A stretch of 64,000 nucleotides of DNA. Source: Novosphingobium sp. IK01 (GTDB lineage: Bacteria; Pseudomonadota; Alphaproteobacteria; Sphingomonadales; Sphingomonadaceae). Each line of letters opens with the position of its first letter. Position 1 is the first letter of the stretch. Both the position numbers and the translations under genes were made by a program. Of the stretch, positions 8,478-17,271 are shown one piece after another. The notes beneath the pieces were generated by a model, which was given only the letters and a program-made list of their open reading frames with translations, was not told where the DNA came from and ran no database searches. Location: assembly GCF_033242265.1 (NCBI RefSeq), contig NZ_BTFW01000001.1, positions 2,811,001-2,875,000 of the forward strand, read 5' to 3'.

Positions 8478-9965
8478 ATGTCTTCCTCTTTCGCCGGCGT
8501 GTCTGGTCGTGTCCTGGCAGGCCGGGCGTCGTTGCTGGCTGTCGTGGCCGGGCTGGGCTTGCTGGGCGGGTGTGTGTCCACGCCGCCGATGGGGCCCCGG
8601 CAGACCCTGCGCGATGTGGCCGCCAGCGATCTTCCCGCTTCCATGGAATCGTCTGCCACGGACAGGGCCGGGAATGCCGACCGGCGCCCTGCCGACTGGC
8701 CGTCGGACACATGGTGGCAGGGGCTGGGCGATCCCCAGCTTTCGGCGCTGATCGAGGAGGGGCTCAAGGATTCGCCCTCGCTCGTGGCCGCGCAGGCCCG
8801 GCTCCATGCCGCGCAAGGCTATGCCCAGGCCAGCGGCGCGGCGCTGCTGCCCTCGCTGAGCGGAGACGTCAACATCGGCGGGGCCAAGCAGACCTACAAT
8901 TATCTGTTCCCGCATGAATTTGCCCCCAAGGGCTGGCGGGATACCGGCGTCGTCAGCCTGAGCGCGAACTACGAACTCGATTTCTTCGGCAAGAACCGCG
9001 CGGCCCTGCGCGCGGCGACTTCCGAGCGCGAGGCCGCGCGGATCGAGGCCGATGCCGCGCGGCTGGCCATCGCGACCGGCGTGGCGGAAGCCTATGCCAC
9101 GCTGGCGCGCGCGGCGGCGGCCCGCGCTGTCCGGGCCGAGGCGCTGCGCGTGCGCGAGGATACCGCCCGGCTGGTGCAGGGGCGCGTGCGCAACGGCCTC
9201 GATACCCGCGCCGAACAGCGGCAGGCCGAAGCGGCGATTCCCGTCGCCCGTGCCGACCTGATCGCGGCGGACGAATCGATTGCACTGGCCCGTCACGCGC
9301 TGGCCGCCGCCATTGGCGCGCCGCCCGCGCGCGGCGAGGCGATCACGCTGCCCCGGCTCGACAGCCTCGCGCCCGAGGGGCTTCCGGCCAATCTCGCGCT
9401 CGATCTGGTGGGCCGCCGCGCCGACATCGCCGCCGCCCGTGCGCGCGCCGAGGCGGCGGCCGCGCAAATTTCGGTGGCGCATGCGCAGTTCTATCCCAAC
9501 GTCAATCTGGTCGCGATGATCGGCATGCAGTCGCTGGGGTTGAGCAACCTGTTCACCAGCGGCTCGGATCTGGGCTCGGCGGGGCCTGCCATCGGCATTC
9601 CGCTGTTTTCGGGCGGGCGCCTCAAGGGCCAGTACCGTCAGGCCCGCGCCGGGTATGACGAGGCCGTGGCCACCTACAACCAGACCCTGCTTCAGGCGCT
9701 GCGCGATGTTGCCGATGCGGCGGCCACGCAGCGTTCGGTCGATGGCCAGTTGCGCGCCGCGCGCGAGGCGGTGACCGCGTCGGACGATGCCTATCGCATC
9801 GCCCGCCGTCGCTACGAGGCGGGGCTGTCGACTTATCTCTCGGTGCTGTCGTCCGAAGATGCGCTGATCGCCAACCGGCGGCTGCTGGCCGACCTCGAAG
9901 CGCGCACGCTCTCGGCCCATGTCGCGCTGGTGCGCGCGCTGGGCGGCGGCTTCAAGGCGACCTGA
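8478..9965 (+). CDS. NodT/OprM-type outer-membrane efflux lipoprotein
   Basis: Outer-membrane channel of a tripartite pump. The 495-residue protein has a lipoprotein signal ending LLGGC (Cys 32), then the duplicated outer-membrane-efflux repeats. Typical segments are WWQGLGDPQLSALIEEGL near residue 75, VVSLSANYELDFFGKNRAALRAA, and in the second repeat AQFYPNVNLVAMIGMQSLGLSNLF. GAGG eight bases before the ATG supports the start. It is first of three genes (channel, EmrA, EmrB) in one operon, divergent from tetR. Confidence 0.92.
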   Translation: MSSSFAGVSGRVLAGRASLLAVVAGLGLLGGCVSTPPMGPRQTLRDVAASDLPASMESSATDRAGNADRRPADWPSDTWWQGLGDPQLSALIEEGLKDSPSLVAAQARLHAAQGYAQASGAALLPSLSGDVNIGGAKQTYNYLFPHEFAPKGWRDTGVVSLSANYELDFFGKNRAALRAATSEREAARIEADAARLAIATGVAEAYATLARAAAARAVRAEALRVREDTARLVQGRVRNGLDTRAEQRQAEAAIPVARADLIAADESIALARHALAAAIGAPPARGEAITLPRLDSLAPEGLPANLALDLVGRRADIAAARARAEAAAAQISVAHAQFYPNVNLVAMIGMQSLGLSNLFTSGSDLGSAGPAIGIPLFSGGRLKGQYRQARAGYDEAVATYNQTLLQALRDVADAAATQRSVDGQLRAAREAVTASDDAYRIARRRYEAGLSTYLSVLSSEDALIANRRLLADLEARTLSAHVALVRALGGGFKAT

Positions 9966-10022
9966 GCGGGCGCTTTCCCTTGCATTTCTCCCTCTTCCTC
10001 TCCTGTTCGGGACGTTCCTCCC

Positions 10023-11189
10023 ATGGCTGACATCGACCCTCAGATTTCCGTTGCCGCTGCCCAGGATGCCACGGCGCGGCGTGCGAAGCGCAAGCGCGCG
10101 TTCCTCGTCTTTGGCTGCGTGCTGGCGGCTGTCGCGGTGGGGGCGGGGCTCTATGCGTGGATCGAGGGCGGGCGCTATGTCGATACCGACAACGCCTATG
10201 TCGCCGCCGAAGTGGCGCAAGTGACGCCGCTGGTGGCCGGCCCCGTGCGCCGCGTGGCGGTCAACGATACCGAGGTCGTCCACAAGGGCGACGTGCTGGT
10301 CGAACTCGACCAGACCGACGCGAAGATCGCGCTCGCCGCTGCCGAGGCCGACTATGCCGACGCGTTGCGCAAGGTGCGCCAGACGATCGCCACCGGCCAT
10401 GCGCTGGCCGCGCAAGTGGGCGAACGCGATGCCGACATCGCCCGGATGACCGCGCAAGTGCAGGTCGCCACCGCCGATCTCCAGCGCGCGCAGGTCGACC
10501 TGAGGCGGCGCCAGTCGCTGGTCGCCGATGGCGCTGTCTCGGGCGAGGAACTGACCACGGCGCGCAATGCCTTTGCCCAGGCGCAGGGCCAGCTGGCCGC
10601 CGCCCGCGCCAGCCTCGCCCAGGCGCAGGCCGCACGCGGCACTGCCAATGGCCAGGAAAACGCCAATGCCGCGCTGATCGAGGGCACCGTGCCCGAAACC
10701 AACCCGCAAGTGCTGGCCGCCAAGGCCCGCCTCGACAAGGCGCGGGTCGATCTGGGCCGCACGATCATCCGCGCGCCGGTCAGCGGGGTGATCACCCAGC
10801 GCAATGTCCAGGTCGGCCAGAGCGTGGCGGTGGGCGCGGTGCTGATGACGGTCGTGCCGATCGGGCAGGCCCATGTCGACGCCAATTTCAAGGAAAGCCA
10901 GTTGACCCATGTCCGGCCCGGCCAGAGCGTCGAGCTGGTTTCCGACCTCTATGGCGACGACATCGTCTACCATGGCCGGGTCGAGGGTTTCTCGGGCGGC
11001 ACGGGCTCGGCCCTTGCAGTGATTCCGGCGCAGAACGCCACCGGCAACTGGATCAAGGTGGTCCAGCGCCTGCCCGTGCGCATTTCGCTCGATCCCCATG
11101 AACTGGGCGCGCACCCGTTGCGGATCGGTCTTTCGATGACCGCCACGATCGACACCCGCGCGCACCAGCCGGGCCGGGGCGCCAACTGA
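10023..11189 (+). CDS. emrA: EmrA/HlyD-family periplasmic adaptor
   Basis: Membrane-fusion protein that couples the EmrB-like transporter to the outer-membrane channel. It has 388 residues, with an N-terminal membrane anchor at about residues 25-45 (FLVFGCVLAAVAVGAGLYAW) followed by VDTDNAYVAAEVAQVTPLVAGPV, the EmrA lipoyl-half motif. A long alanine-rich coiled coil follows, then DLGRTIIRAPVSGVITQRNVQVGQSV (second lipoyl half). The gene ends one base before the emrB start. The name is by family; substrate specificity is unknown. Confidence 0.92.
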   Translation: MADIDPQISVAAAQDATARRAKRKRAFLVFGCVLAAVAVGAGLYAWIEGGRYVDTDNAYVAAEVAQVTPLVAGPVRRVAVNDTEVVHKGDVLVELDQTDAKIALAAAEADYADALRKVRQTIATGHALAAQVGERDADIARMTAQVQVATADLQRAQVDLRRRQSLVADGAVSGEELTTARNAFAQAQGQLAAARASLAQAQAARGTANGQENANAALIEGTVPETNPQVLAAKARLDKARVDLGRTIIRAPVSGVITQRNVQVGQSVAVGAVLMTVVPIGQAHVDANFKESQLTHVRPGQSVELVSDLYGDDIVYHGRVEGFSGGTGSALAVIPAQNATGNWIKVVQRLPVRISLDPHELGAHPLRIGLSMTATIDTRAHQPGRGAN

Positions 11190-11190
11190 C

Positions 11191-12699
11191 ATGGCCGGCG
11201 GTCCGCCGATGAGCTTTGGCGGCGCGGGGCCCGCGCCGCTCAAGGGAGGACGGCTGGCGTTCGCCGGCTTTGCCCTCGCGCTGTCCAATTTCGTGGTCGT
11301 GCTCGACATCACCATCGCCAATGTGGCGGTGCCCCATATCTCGGGCGCGCTGGCGGTTTCGCCCACGCAGGGGACATGGGTGCTCACCTCCTATGCCGTG
11401 GCCGAGGCGATCTGCGTGCCGCTGACCGGCTGGCTGGCGCGCACGTTCGGCGCGGTGCGGGTGTTCCTGATGGCGCTGGCCGGGTTCGGCCTGTTCTCGA
11501 TGCTGTGCGGGGTGTCGACGACATTGCCCGCGCTGATCGCCTTCCGAGTGGCGCAGGGCCTGTGCGGCGGGCCGATCATGCCGATGACGCAGACCCTGCT
11601 CTTGCGCATCTTCCCGCCCGACAAGGGGGGGCAGGCGCTCGGCCTGTGGGCGATGACCACGGTCGTCGCGCCGATTGCCGGGCCGATCTGCGGGGGGATC
11701 ATCTCCGACAACTGGTCGTGGCACTGGCTGTTCTTCATCAACATCCCGATCGGGCTGTTCTGCCTGGTCTCGGCCTGGCGGATGATCCTGCCCTACGAGA
11801 CGCCGACCCAGAAGACGCCCATCGATTTCATCGGGCTGGGGCTGCTGGTGGTCTGGGTCAGCGCGTTGCAGATCATGCTCGACAAGGGCCGCGAGGAAGA
11901 CTGGCTGGCCAGTTCGTTCATCGTCGTGCTGGCGATTGTCGCGGTGATCGGCTTCATCGCCTTCCTGATCTGGGAACTGACCGAGGAACACCCGGTGGTC
12001 GACCTTTCGGTCTTCCGCAACCGGGGCTTCACGGTGGCGGTCTTCTCGCAAAGCGTGGCCTATGCGGCCTTCTTCACCTTCCTCGTGCTGATCCCGATGT
12101 TCCTCCAGACCAACCTCGATTACACCGCGACCTGGGCCGGTTTCGCGATGTGTTTCACGGGGATTCTGGCGGTGGTGTTCTCGCCCATCGTGGCCCAGCT
12201 GGTCGGCAAGGTCGACACGCGCCTGCTGATCTCGTTCGGGACATTCTGGCTCGGCTGCGTGGCGATCCTGCGCACGATCTGGGTGACCGACATGGGCTTC
12301 TGGACGATCGCCCTGCCGCAATTGCTCCAGGGGCTGGGGATGCCGTTCTTCTTCGTGGGGTCGACGGCGCTGGCCATGGCCTCGGTCCGGCCCGACCAGA
12401 CCGCCTCGGGCGCGGGGATCCAGAACTTCATGCGCACGATGTCGGGCGCCTTTGCCACCTCGATGTCGACCACCTGGTGGGAACACATGGCCAAGTTCGA
12501 CCGCTCGGAACTGGTCGGCCTGATCCGGGTGCCGCAGATGCCGCTGCCAGCGGACAAGGCGCTCGCCATGCTCGACCGGATGGTCCAGACCGAGGCGGTC
12601 ACGCTGGCCACGCGGCAGGTCTTCTCGGTGTGCATGGCGGTGTTCTTCCTGGCCACCGTGCTGATCTGGCTGGCCCCCAAACCACGCCCGCGCCGATAA
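11191..12699 (+). CDS. emrB: EmrB/QacA-type MFS multidrug transporter (DHA2, 14 TM)
   Basis: Proton-driven drug exporter of the inner membrane. The 502 residues hold about 14 hydrophobic segments. Family motifs are present: LDITIANVAVPHISGALAVSPTQGTWVLTSY (TM1 and after), GWLARTFGAVRVF (motif A), and RVAQGLCGGPIMPMTQTLLLRIFPP (motif B/C region). The gene begins one base after the emrA stop. The N-terminal ~20 residues are Gly/Pro rich; a methionine at residue 7 is a possible alternative start. It is convergent with motB, separated by a tandem repeat. Confidence 0.93.
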   Translation: MAGGPPMSFGGAGPAPLKGGRLAFAGFALALSNFVVVLDITIANVAVPHISGALAVSPTQGTWVLTSYAVAEAICVPLTGWLARTFGAVRVFLMALAGFGLFSMLCGVSTTLPALIAFRVAQGLCGGPIMPMTQTLLLRIFPPDKGGQALGLWAMTTVVAPIAGPICGGIISDNWSWHWLFFINIPIGLFCLVSAWRMILPYETPTQKTPIDFIGLGLLVVWVSALQIMLDKGREEDWLASSFIVVLAIVAVIGFIAFLIWELTEEHPVVDLSVFRNRGFTVAVFSQSVAYAAFFTFLVLIPMFLQTNLDYTATWAGFAMCFTGILAVVFSPIVAQLVGKVDTRLLISFGTFWLGCVAILRTIWVTDMGFWTIALPQLLQGLGMPFFFVGSTALAMASVRPDQTASGAGIQNFMRTMSGAFATSMSTTWWEHMAKFDRSELVGLIRVPQMPLPADKALAMLDRMVQTEAVTLATRQVFSVCMAVFFLATVLIWLAPKPRPRR

Positions 12700-12720
12700 G
12701 GCGGGGCAGGGGCGCCCAGC

Positions 12721-12799
12721 CGATCAACAAGATCGGGCAAAGGACGTTCAGTCGATCAACAAGATCGGGCAAAGGACGTTCAGTCGATCAACAAGATCG
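12721..12799. repeat. 32-bp tandem duplication of the motB 3' end (2.5 copies)
   Basis: A 32-base unit beginning CGATCAACAAGATCGGGC is present at 12721-12752 and 12753-12784, and its first 15 bases again at 12785-12799, where they encode the last codons of motB. Each full copy repeats the codons for ILLID and the stop region in a shifted frame. It fills the gap between convergent emrB and motB and looks like slipped-strand duplication. Confidence 0.9.
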
Positions 12800-13616
12800 A
12801 CATGCGCCGGTTGCGCGGATCGGCAGGGGCATCGGGGATCAGCGGTTCGCGGTCGGCCACGCCCTCGATCCGGCGGAAGCGTCCTTCGGCGATGCCATTG
12901 TGCATCAGGGCCTGCCGGGTGGCCTCGGCGCGGCCTGCCGAGAGCGACCAGTTGTTGGCCGGATCGCCCGGTTTCCATTGCAGCGAGTCGGTATGGCCGC
13001 GCACGCTGATGCCATTGGGCTCGGGCGCGATGGCCTGGCCGATGGCGCGGATCAGTTCGGCGGCATCCGGGGTCAGGATCGTGGTACCGAGACGGAACAT
13101 CGAGAAATCCGCGTCGTCGAGCATGTCGATGCGGATGCCCTCGGGGGTCATCGTCATGTGAACCTGCTTGGCCAGCTTGCGCAGCTTCTCGTTGGCGTCG
13201 AGCTTTTCCTTGAGGCGCTGCTCCATCACTTGCGTGCGTTTCACCTTCGATCCGCCGTCCTTGGGGCCGCCGGTGGCGTCGCGCGGGATGGTCATCGAAC
13301 GCGTGCCGGTCTGTCCGCCGCGATGGGGATAGTTGTCGACATCGGTCAGCGATGAACCGCCCAGCAACCCGTTCGACCCGGCGCTGCCCTTGCGGGTCTT
13401 GACCAGCGTGGGGGTGAAATAGTCGGCGATGCCCTTGCGCTGCTTTTCGGTGGTCGCGCCCAGCAGCCACATCAGCAGGAAGAAGGCCATCATCGCGGTC
13501 ACGAAGTCGGCATAGGCGACCTTCCACGCGCCGCCATGGTGCCCGCCGGCGACCACGGTGATCTTCTTGACGATGATCGGCTTGGGCGGTTCCTTGCCCT
13601 TGGGCGGCTTGGCCAT
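12780..13616 (-). CDS. motB: MotB, flagellar stator peptidoglycan-anchoring subunit
   Basis: Stator protein of the flagellar motor. It has 278 residues. The single membrane helix at about residues 32-52 (WKVAYADFVTAMMAFFLLMWL) contains the proton-carrying Asp 37. The C-terminal OmpA-like peptidoglycan-binding domain includes ISVRGHTDSLQWKPG and NNWSLSAGRAEATRQAL. The sequence resembles the gammaproteobacterial proton-type MotB. It starts 12 bases after motA. The last codons lie in a tandemly duplicated segment, but the reading frame is complete. Confidence 0.96.
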   Translation of the reverse strand: MAKPPKGKEPPKPIIVKKITVVAGGHHGGAWKVAYADFVTAMMAFFLLMWLLGATTEKQRKGIADYFTPTLVKTRKGSAGSNGLLGGSSLTDVDNYPHRGGQTGTRSMTIPRDATGGPKDGGSKVKRTQVMEQRLKEKLDANEKLRKLAKQVHMTMTPEGIRIDMLDDADFSMFRLGTTILTPDAAELIRAIGQAIAPEPNGISVRGHTDSLQWKPGDPANNWSLSAGRAEATRQALMHNGIAEGRFRRIEGVADREPLIPDAPADPRNRRMSILLID

Positions 13617-13628
13617 GGGGGGCTTCCT

Positions 13629-14492
13629 TTACCGGCCGCGCAGGGCGTCGAGCAGTTCCGACAGGCCGGGGCGGAACGCATGGCCCAGTCCCGAGCGCGC
13701 GCTCTCGACCACCAGTGGCTGCGGCCAGCCATGGAGCGAGGAGACGATCACCTGCTTGGCCGCCTGAAAGATCATCGCATCCTGGTCGAGCACCTGCTTG
13801 AGGCGCCCGGCCAGCGGGGCGACGATGCCATAGGCCAGCAGCACGCCCATGAACGTGCCGACCAGCGCCGAACCGATCATCGCGCCCAGCACCGTGGGCG
13901 GCTTGTCGATCGAGCCCATGGTCTTCACCACGCCCAGCACGGCGGCCACGATGCCCAGCGCGGGCAGCGCGTCGGCCAGCCCCTGAAGCGCGTGCTGGGC
14001 TTCCTCTTCCTCGTGGAAATGGGTCTTCATGGCATGGTCCATCACGTCCTCGACGGCATGGACTTCGAGCGTGCCCGAAGACACCACGATCAGCGTCAGC
14101 GTGTCGCAGATCAGCGAGACCAGCGCATGGTTGCCCAGAAGGCGCGGATATTCGGCGAACAGGGCCGAGTTCTTGGGATCGGCGACATGGCTTTCGAGGG
14201 CGACCGGGCCATCGCTGCGCAGGATCTTCATCAGCTTGGCACACAGCACGATGGCGTCGATATGGTCCTGCTTGGTGTGCTTGGGCCCCTTGAAGACTTT
14301 GCCCAGCCCCGCGCCGATGCCCTTCAATTCGTGGAGCGAATTGCCGGTGATGGTCGCGCCCAGCGCTGCCCCGCCGATGATCAGCATTTCGTGCGGAATG
14401 GCCTCGGCCACGGGGCCGATGGCGCCACCGGTGATGATGAAGCCGCCAAAGACCATGGCGAGCAGGACAACGATGCCGATGCCAGCGTACAT
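13629..14492 (-). CDS. motA: MotA, flagellar stator ring subunit
   Basis: Five-copy proton channel subunit that pushes FliG. Counting from the ATG at 14492 gives 287 residues. TM1-2 lie near residues 4-22 and 34-50. The cytoplasmic loop spans about residues 55-165. LADALPALGIVAAVLGVVKTMGSID contains Pro 177, equivalent to E. coli Pro173, and TM4 is VGTFMGVLLAYGIVAPL. An in-frame TTG at 14534 would add 14 residues, but the family begins at this ATG. It follows flgL by 85 bases, in which CTGCC/GGCAG (14541-14546/14559-14563) can form a weak hairpin. Confidence 0.96.
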   Translation of the reverse strand: MYAGIGIVVLLAMVFGGFIITGGAIGPVAEAIPHEMLIIGGAALGATITGNSLHELKGIGAGLGKVFKGPKHTKQDHIDAIVLCAKLMKILRSDGPVALESHVADPKNSALFAEYPRLLGNHALVSLICDTLTLIVVSSGTLEVHAVEDVMDHAMKTHFHEEEEAQHALQGLADALPALGIVAAVLGVVKTMGSIDKPPTVLGAMIGSALVGTFMGVLLAYGIVAPLAGRLKQVLDQDAMIFQAAKQVIVSSLHGWPQPLVVESARSGLGHAFRPGLSELLDALRGR

Positions 14493-14577
14493 GTAAATCA
14501 GCCTTGTCGATTGAGCCGGGGGCAGCGTGCGCAAGAGGCGCCTGCCATTCCAAAGAACGGCAGATGCGCGCGGAAAT

Positions 14578-15504
14578 TCACGCCATCATGGTAAATAGCG
14601 AGAGGCCCGAGATCTTGGTAAAGGCGGCCTGGCTGGCCTGGAGCACGGTGGCCAGTTCCTGAAGCCGGGTATAGGCGGTGGGAATGTCGGTGGCGCCCAG
14701 CGTCGCTTCGTCCTGCGCGCGCGCCTCGCTCATCGTGGTCTGGCGCTGGGTGGCAAGGTCGATCCACGACAGGCGCGTGCCCACCACCGTCTGCCCGGTC
14801 GAGACCGCGGTGATCGCGTCGTCGAGCGTGGTCAGCGCCGCATTGGCCGCGCTCTGCGCGCCGCTGCCGCCCGCGCTGATCGCGTCGGTGATGGTCTTGA
14901 GCGCGGCGAACACGTCGGTCGGCGCACCGCCCGAGGTGAACGAGAGGAATTCGGGGCCGGTCAGCGTGCGCTGGACACTCTGTCCGTCGCCCAGCGCCAG
15001 CGTGCCCGCCGTGCCGCTGCCGATATAGCTGACAAGGCCGGTGACGGGATCGAGGCTGTAGGCATCGCCCGCCGCATCGCCGCCGAACAGCGCATGGCCC
15101 GCGCTGTCGCGCGAATTGGCCAGCGAGATCAGGTTGCCGCGCAATTCGCCCAGTTCGTTGCCGATGCTGGCGCGCTGCTCGTCCGAGACGGTGCCGGTGG
15201 CGGCCTGGTTGGCCAGCTGGCGCACGCGCTGGAGCGTGTTGATGATCTCGGTCATCGCCGAATCGCCGAGGTTGAGGTCGGCGGTGGCGCGATTGGCCGC
15301 GCCCGCGTCGATCTTGCCCAGCGTGTCCTGACGCGCCAGATTGCGCAGGCGCGAGGCGGCCAGCGGATCGTCGGACGAGGAGACCAGCTTGTGGGTGCTG
15401 GCGATCTGGGTCTGTGTGCGCTCCATCTGGACGCGCAAGTTGGCCAGATCGTTTGCGGATCGGTCGTAATAGGCCGAAGTGGTCGTCGAAACGCTGGTGG
15501 TCAT
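14578..15504 (-). CDS. flgL: FlgL, hook-filament junction protein
   Basis: Hook-associated protein 3, which links FlgK to flagellin. It has 308 residues with flagellin-like ends: the N-terminus contains DLANLRVQMERTQTQIASTHKLVSSSDDPLAASRLRNL, and the C-terminus TDIPTAYTRLQELATVLQASQAAFTKISGLSLF. Seven bases separate it from flgK, consistent with one operon. Length is close to the E. coli protein (317). Confidence 0.95.
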   Translation of the reverse strand: MTTSVSTTTSAYYDRSANDLANLRVQMERTQTQIASTHKLVSSSDDPLAASRLRNLARQDTLGKIDAGAANRATADLNLGDSAMTEIINTLQRVRQLANQAATGTVSDEQRASIGNELGELRGNLISLANSRDSAGHALFGGDAAGDAYSLDPVTGLVSYIGSGTAGTLALGDGQSVQRTLTGPEFLSFTSGGAPTDVFAALKTITDAISAGGSGAQSAANAALTTLDDAITAVSTGQTVVGTRLSWIDLATQRQTTMSEARAQDEATLGATDIPTAYTRLQELATVLQASQAAFTKISGLSLFTMMA

Positions 15505-15511
15505 GGCTGTC

Positions 15512-16849
15512 CTACCTGATCGCGAGGAGGGAGTTGAACAGGTCGCTGGCGACCTGGATCACCCGGCCCGAGGCCTGGAACGCCTGCTGGAACCGGGTGA
15601 GGTTGATGGCTTCGGTGTCGAGATCGACGCCCGATTGCGCCAGAAGCGCGGTCTTCGCGGCGTCGGAAATGGTCTTGAGCGCATCGCGTGTGGTCGTGCG
15701 CGACTGCACCGCCGCCGAGGCATGATAGAGGATGGTGTCCATCGTTCCGGCCGGATCGGCGCTGGTGAGCGCGTTTTGCAGGGCTTTCAGGTTGCTGATG
15801 TCGCGGCTTCCGGCAGGGGCGCCCAGCCCGGCGGTGGCGATGGCCGACCCTTGCGTGGTGGCCATGGCGATGGTGGCGGCCGTGCTGCCCGAAAACAGCG
15901 CGCCGCCCGCCGTGCCGTCGAGCGCGGTGCCCCCGGCCTGCGCGGTGTTGACCGTGTTGACGACGGTCTGGGCCAGATCGTCGAGCCGGGTGTGGACATC
16001 GGCCACGTTGACCAGAACCTGCTGCTGCCCGGCCAGCGACCCGCCCGAAAGCGTGACCGCGCCGCCATTGACGGCATACGTGATCGTGCCGTCGGCAGCG
16101 GTCGTGATGGCCACGCTCTGGGCGCTGTTGCCGCTGACCAGTGGCGCGCCCGAGGTGCCGCCCAGCGTCACCGCCACGCTGCCATCGGGCGCAAAGCTGG
16201 TGGCGATATTGGCATAGCGGGCCATCTGGCCAAGGATCTTGTCGCGCTGGTCGAACAGGCCCGAACGATCGGTGGTGACATCGGCCATGCGCGAGAGGCG
16301 CGCGTTCACCTGCGCCAGTTCGGCGGCCATCGCATTGACTTGCGCCACCCCGTCCGCCGCGCCCGCCTGCTGGCCGGCGGCCACCGCGTCGAGCTGGTTG
16401 GAGGCGATATTGAAGCTGGTGGCCATGGTCTGCGCCGCCGCGATGGTCGCGGCGCGCAAGGGGGTGTCGGTGGGCGCCTGGGTGAGCTGCTGGAGCGCAG
16501 CCTCGACCCCGGTGATCGCATCGTAGATACCTGAATTTTCAAGCGCGGCGTTGATGTTTTCGAGCCCCGTCACTTCGGTATCGGCGCGCGCGGTGTCGGC
16601 CCCGGTGCGGCGCACTTCGGCCTGGCGAAAGGCGTCGGCATTGCGGATCACCCCCGAGACACGCACGCCCGAAAGCGAGACATCGCGGTTCTGCCCGAGA
16701 TAGCCGAGCGAGACGACTTCTTCGGTGGCGACCGAGCGGCGGACGTACCCTTCCGTCGAGGCATTGGTGATGTTCTGGGCGGTGATGTCGAGCTGGATGC
16801 GCGCGGCCTTCACCCCGCTGCGGGCAATCGTGAGAAGATCGGAGGCCAT
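15512..16849 (-). CDS. flgK: FlgK, hook-associated protein 1
   Basis: First junction protein on the hook tip. The 445 residues begin with DLLTIARSGVKAARIQLDITAQNITNASTEGYVRRS, the rod/hook-family N-terminus, and end INLTRFQQAFQASGRVIQVASDLFNSLLAIR. It is shorter than enteric FlgK (547) through a reduced central domain. It lies between flgJ and flgL, with five and seven bases between genes. Confidence 0.95.
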   Translation of the reverse strand: MASDLLTIARSGVKAARIQLDITAQNITNASTEGYVRRSVATEEVVSLGYLGQNRDVSLSGVRVSGVIRNADAFRQAEVRRTGADTARADTEVTGLENINAALENSGIYDAITGVEAALQQLTQAPTDTPLRAATIAAAQTMATSFNIASNQLDAVAAGQQAGAADGVAQVNAMAAELAQVNARLSRMADVTTDRSGLFDQRDKILGQMARYANIATSFAPDGSVAVTLGGTSGAPLVSGNSAQSVAITTAADGTITYAVNGGAVTLSGGSLAGQQQVLVNVADVHTRLDDLAQTVVNTVNTAQAGGTALDGTAGGALFSGSTAATIAMATTQGSAIATAGLGAPAGSRDISNLKALQNALTSADPAGTMDTILYHASAAVQSRTTTRDALKTISDAAKTALLAQSGVDLDTEAINLTRFQQAFQASGRVIQVASDLFNSLLAIR

Positions 16850-16854
16850 GGCGC

Positions 16855-17271
16855 TCAGCCTTTCGCGGCGCTGGAGGAAAGAAGCGAGGACACAGAGTGC
16901 GCCGCCGATTGCACGCCGGACGCCACGCCCGAGACCACACCCGAAACCGCGCGTGAGGCCGTATCGGCAGCCGTGGCGGCCAGATGGCTGGCGAATTGCG
17001 CTTCGAGGCGGGCGGCCAGACCCAGTGTGCCCGATTGCGCGATGATCTGGGCAAAGCGGTCGTCGCGCATCTGGGTGAAGGTGTCGTCGGGTTTGTGGCC
17101 GAACAGGGCCTGGCTGCCTTGTGTCGAAGCGCGCGCGCTGGACAGGATCTGGCGCAGGAACATCGCCTCGAAATCCTGCGCGGCCTTGTGCAGGCGGGCG
17201 CGGTCCGTGCCGCTCGCCGCGGGGGCAGAAGAGGGGGCCGAAAGGCCTGAAACCGGGGTCGTATTGGTCAT
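16855..17271 (-). CDS. flgJ: FlgJ-type rod-binding protein without muramidase domain
   Basis: Rod cap/scaffold protein. Its 138 residues correspond to the N-terminal domain of enteric FlgJ: LHKAAQDFEAMFLRQILSSARAS, then DDTFTQMRDDRFAQIIAQSGTLGLAARL. The glucosaminidase half is absent, as in many alphaproteobacteria. The Ala/Ser/Val tail (TASRAVSGVVSGVASGV) is low complexity. The missing enzyme activity is probably supplied by the separate lytic transglycosylase gene at 26.5 kb. Its start overlaps the flgI stop. Confidence 0.9.
   Translation of the reverse strand: MTNTTPVSGLSAPSSAPAASGTDRARLHKAAQDFEAMFLRQILSSARASTQGSQALFGHKPDDTFTQMRDDRFAQIIAQSGTLGLAARLEAQFASHLAATAADTASRAVSGVVSGVASGVQSAAHSVSSLLSSSAAKG

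Noticed and set aside
10787..10796. GTGATCAC core inside emrA (and in other coding regions) as extra operator copies
   Set aside because: Within conserved coding sequence, lacks the flanking T/A of the ten-base palindrome, and has no link to polyamine genes.
8415..11387. A 990-codon minus-strand frame opposite the NodT and emrA genes
   Set aside because: Antisense shadow; the plus-strand proteins have full family motifs and ribosome sites.
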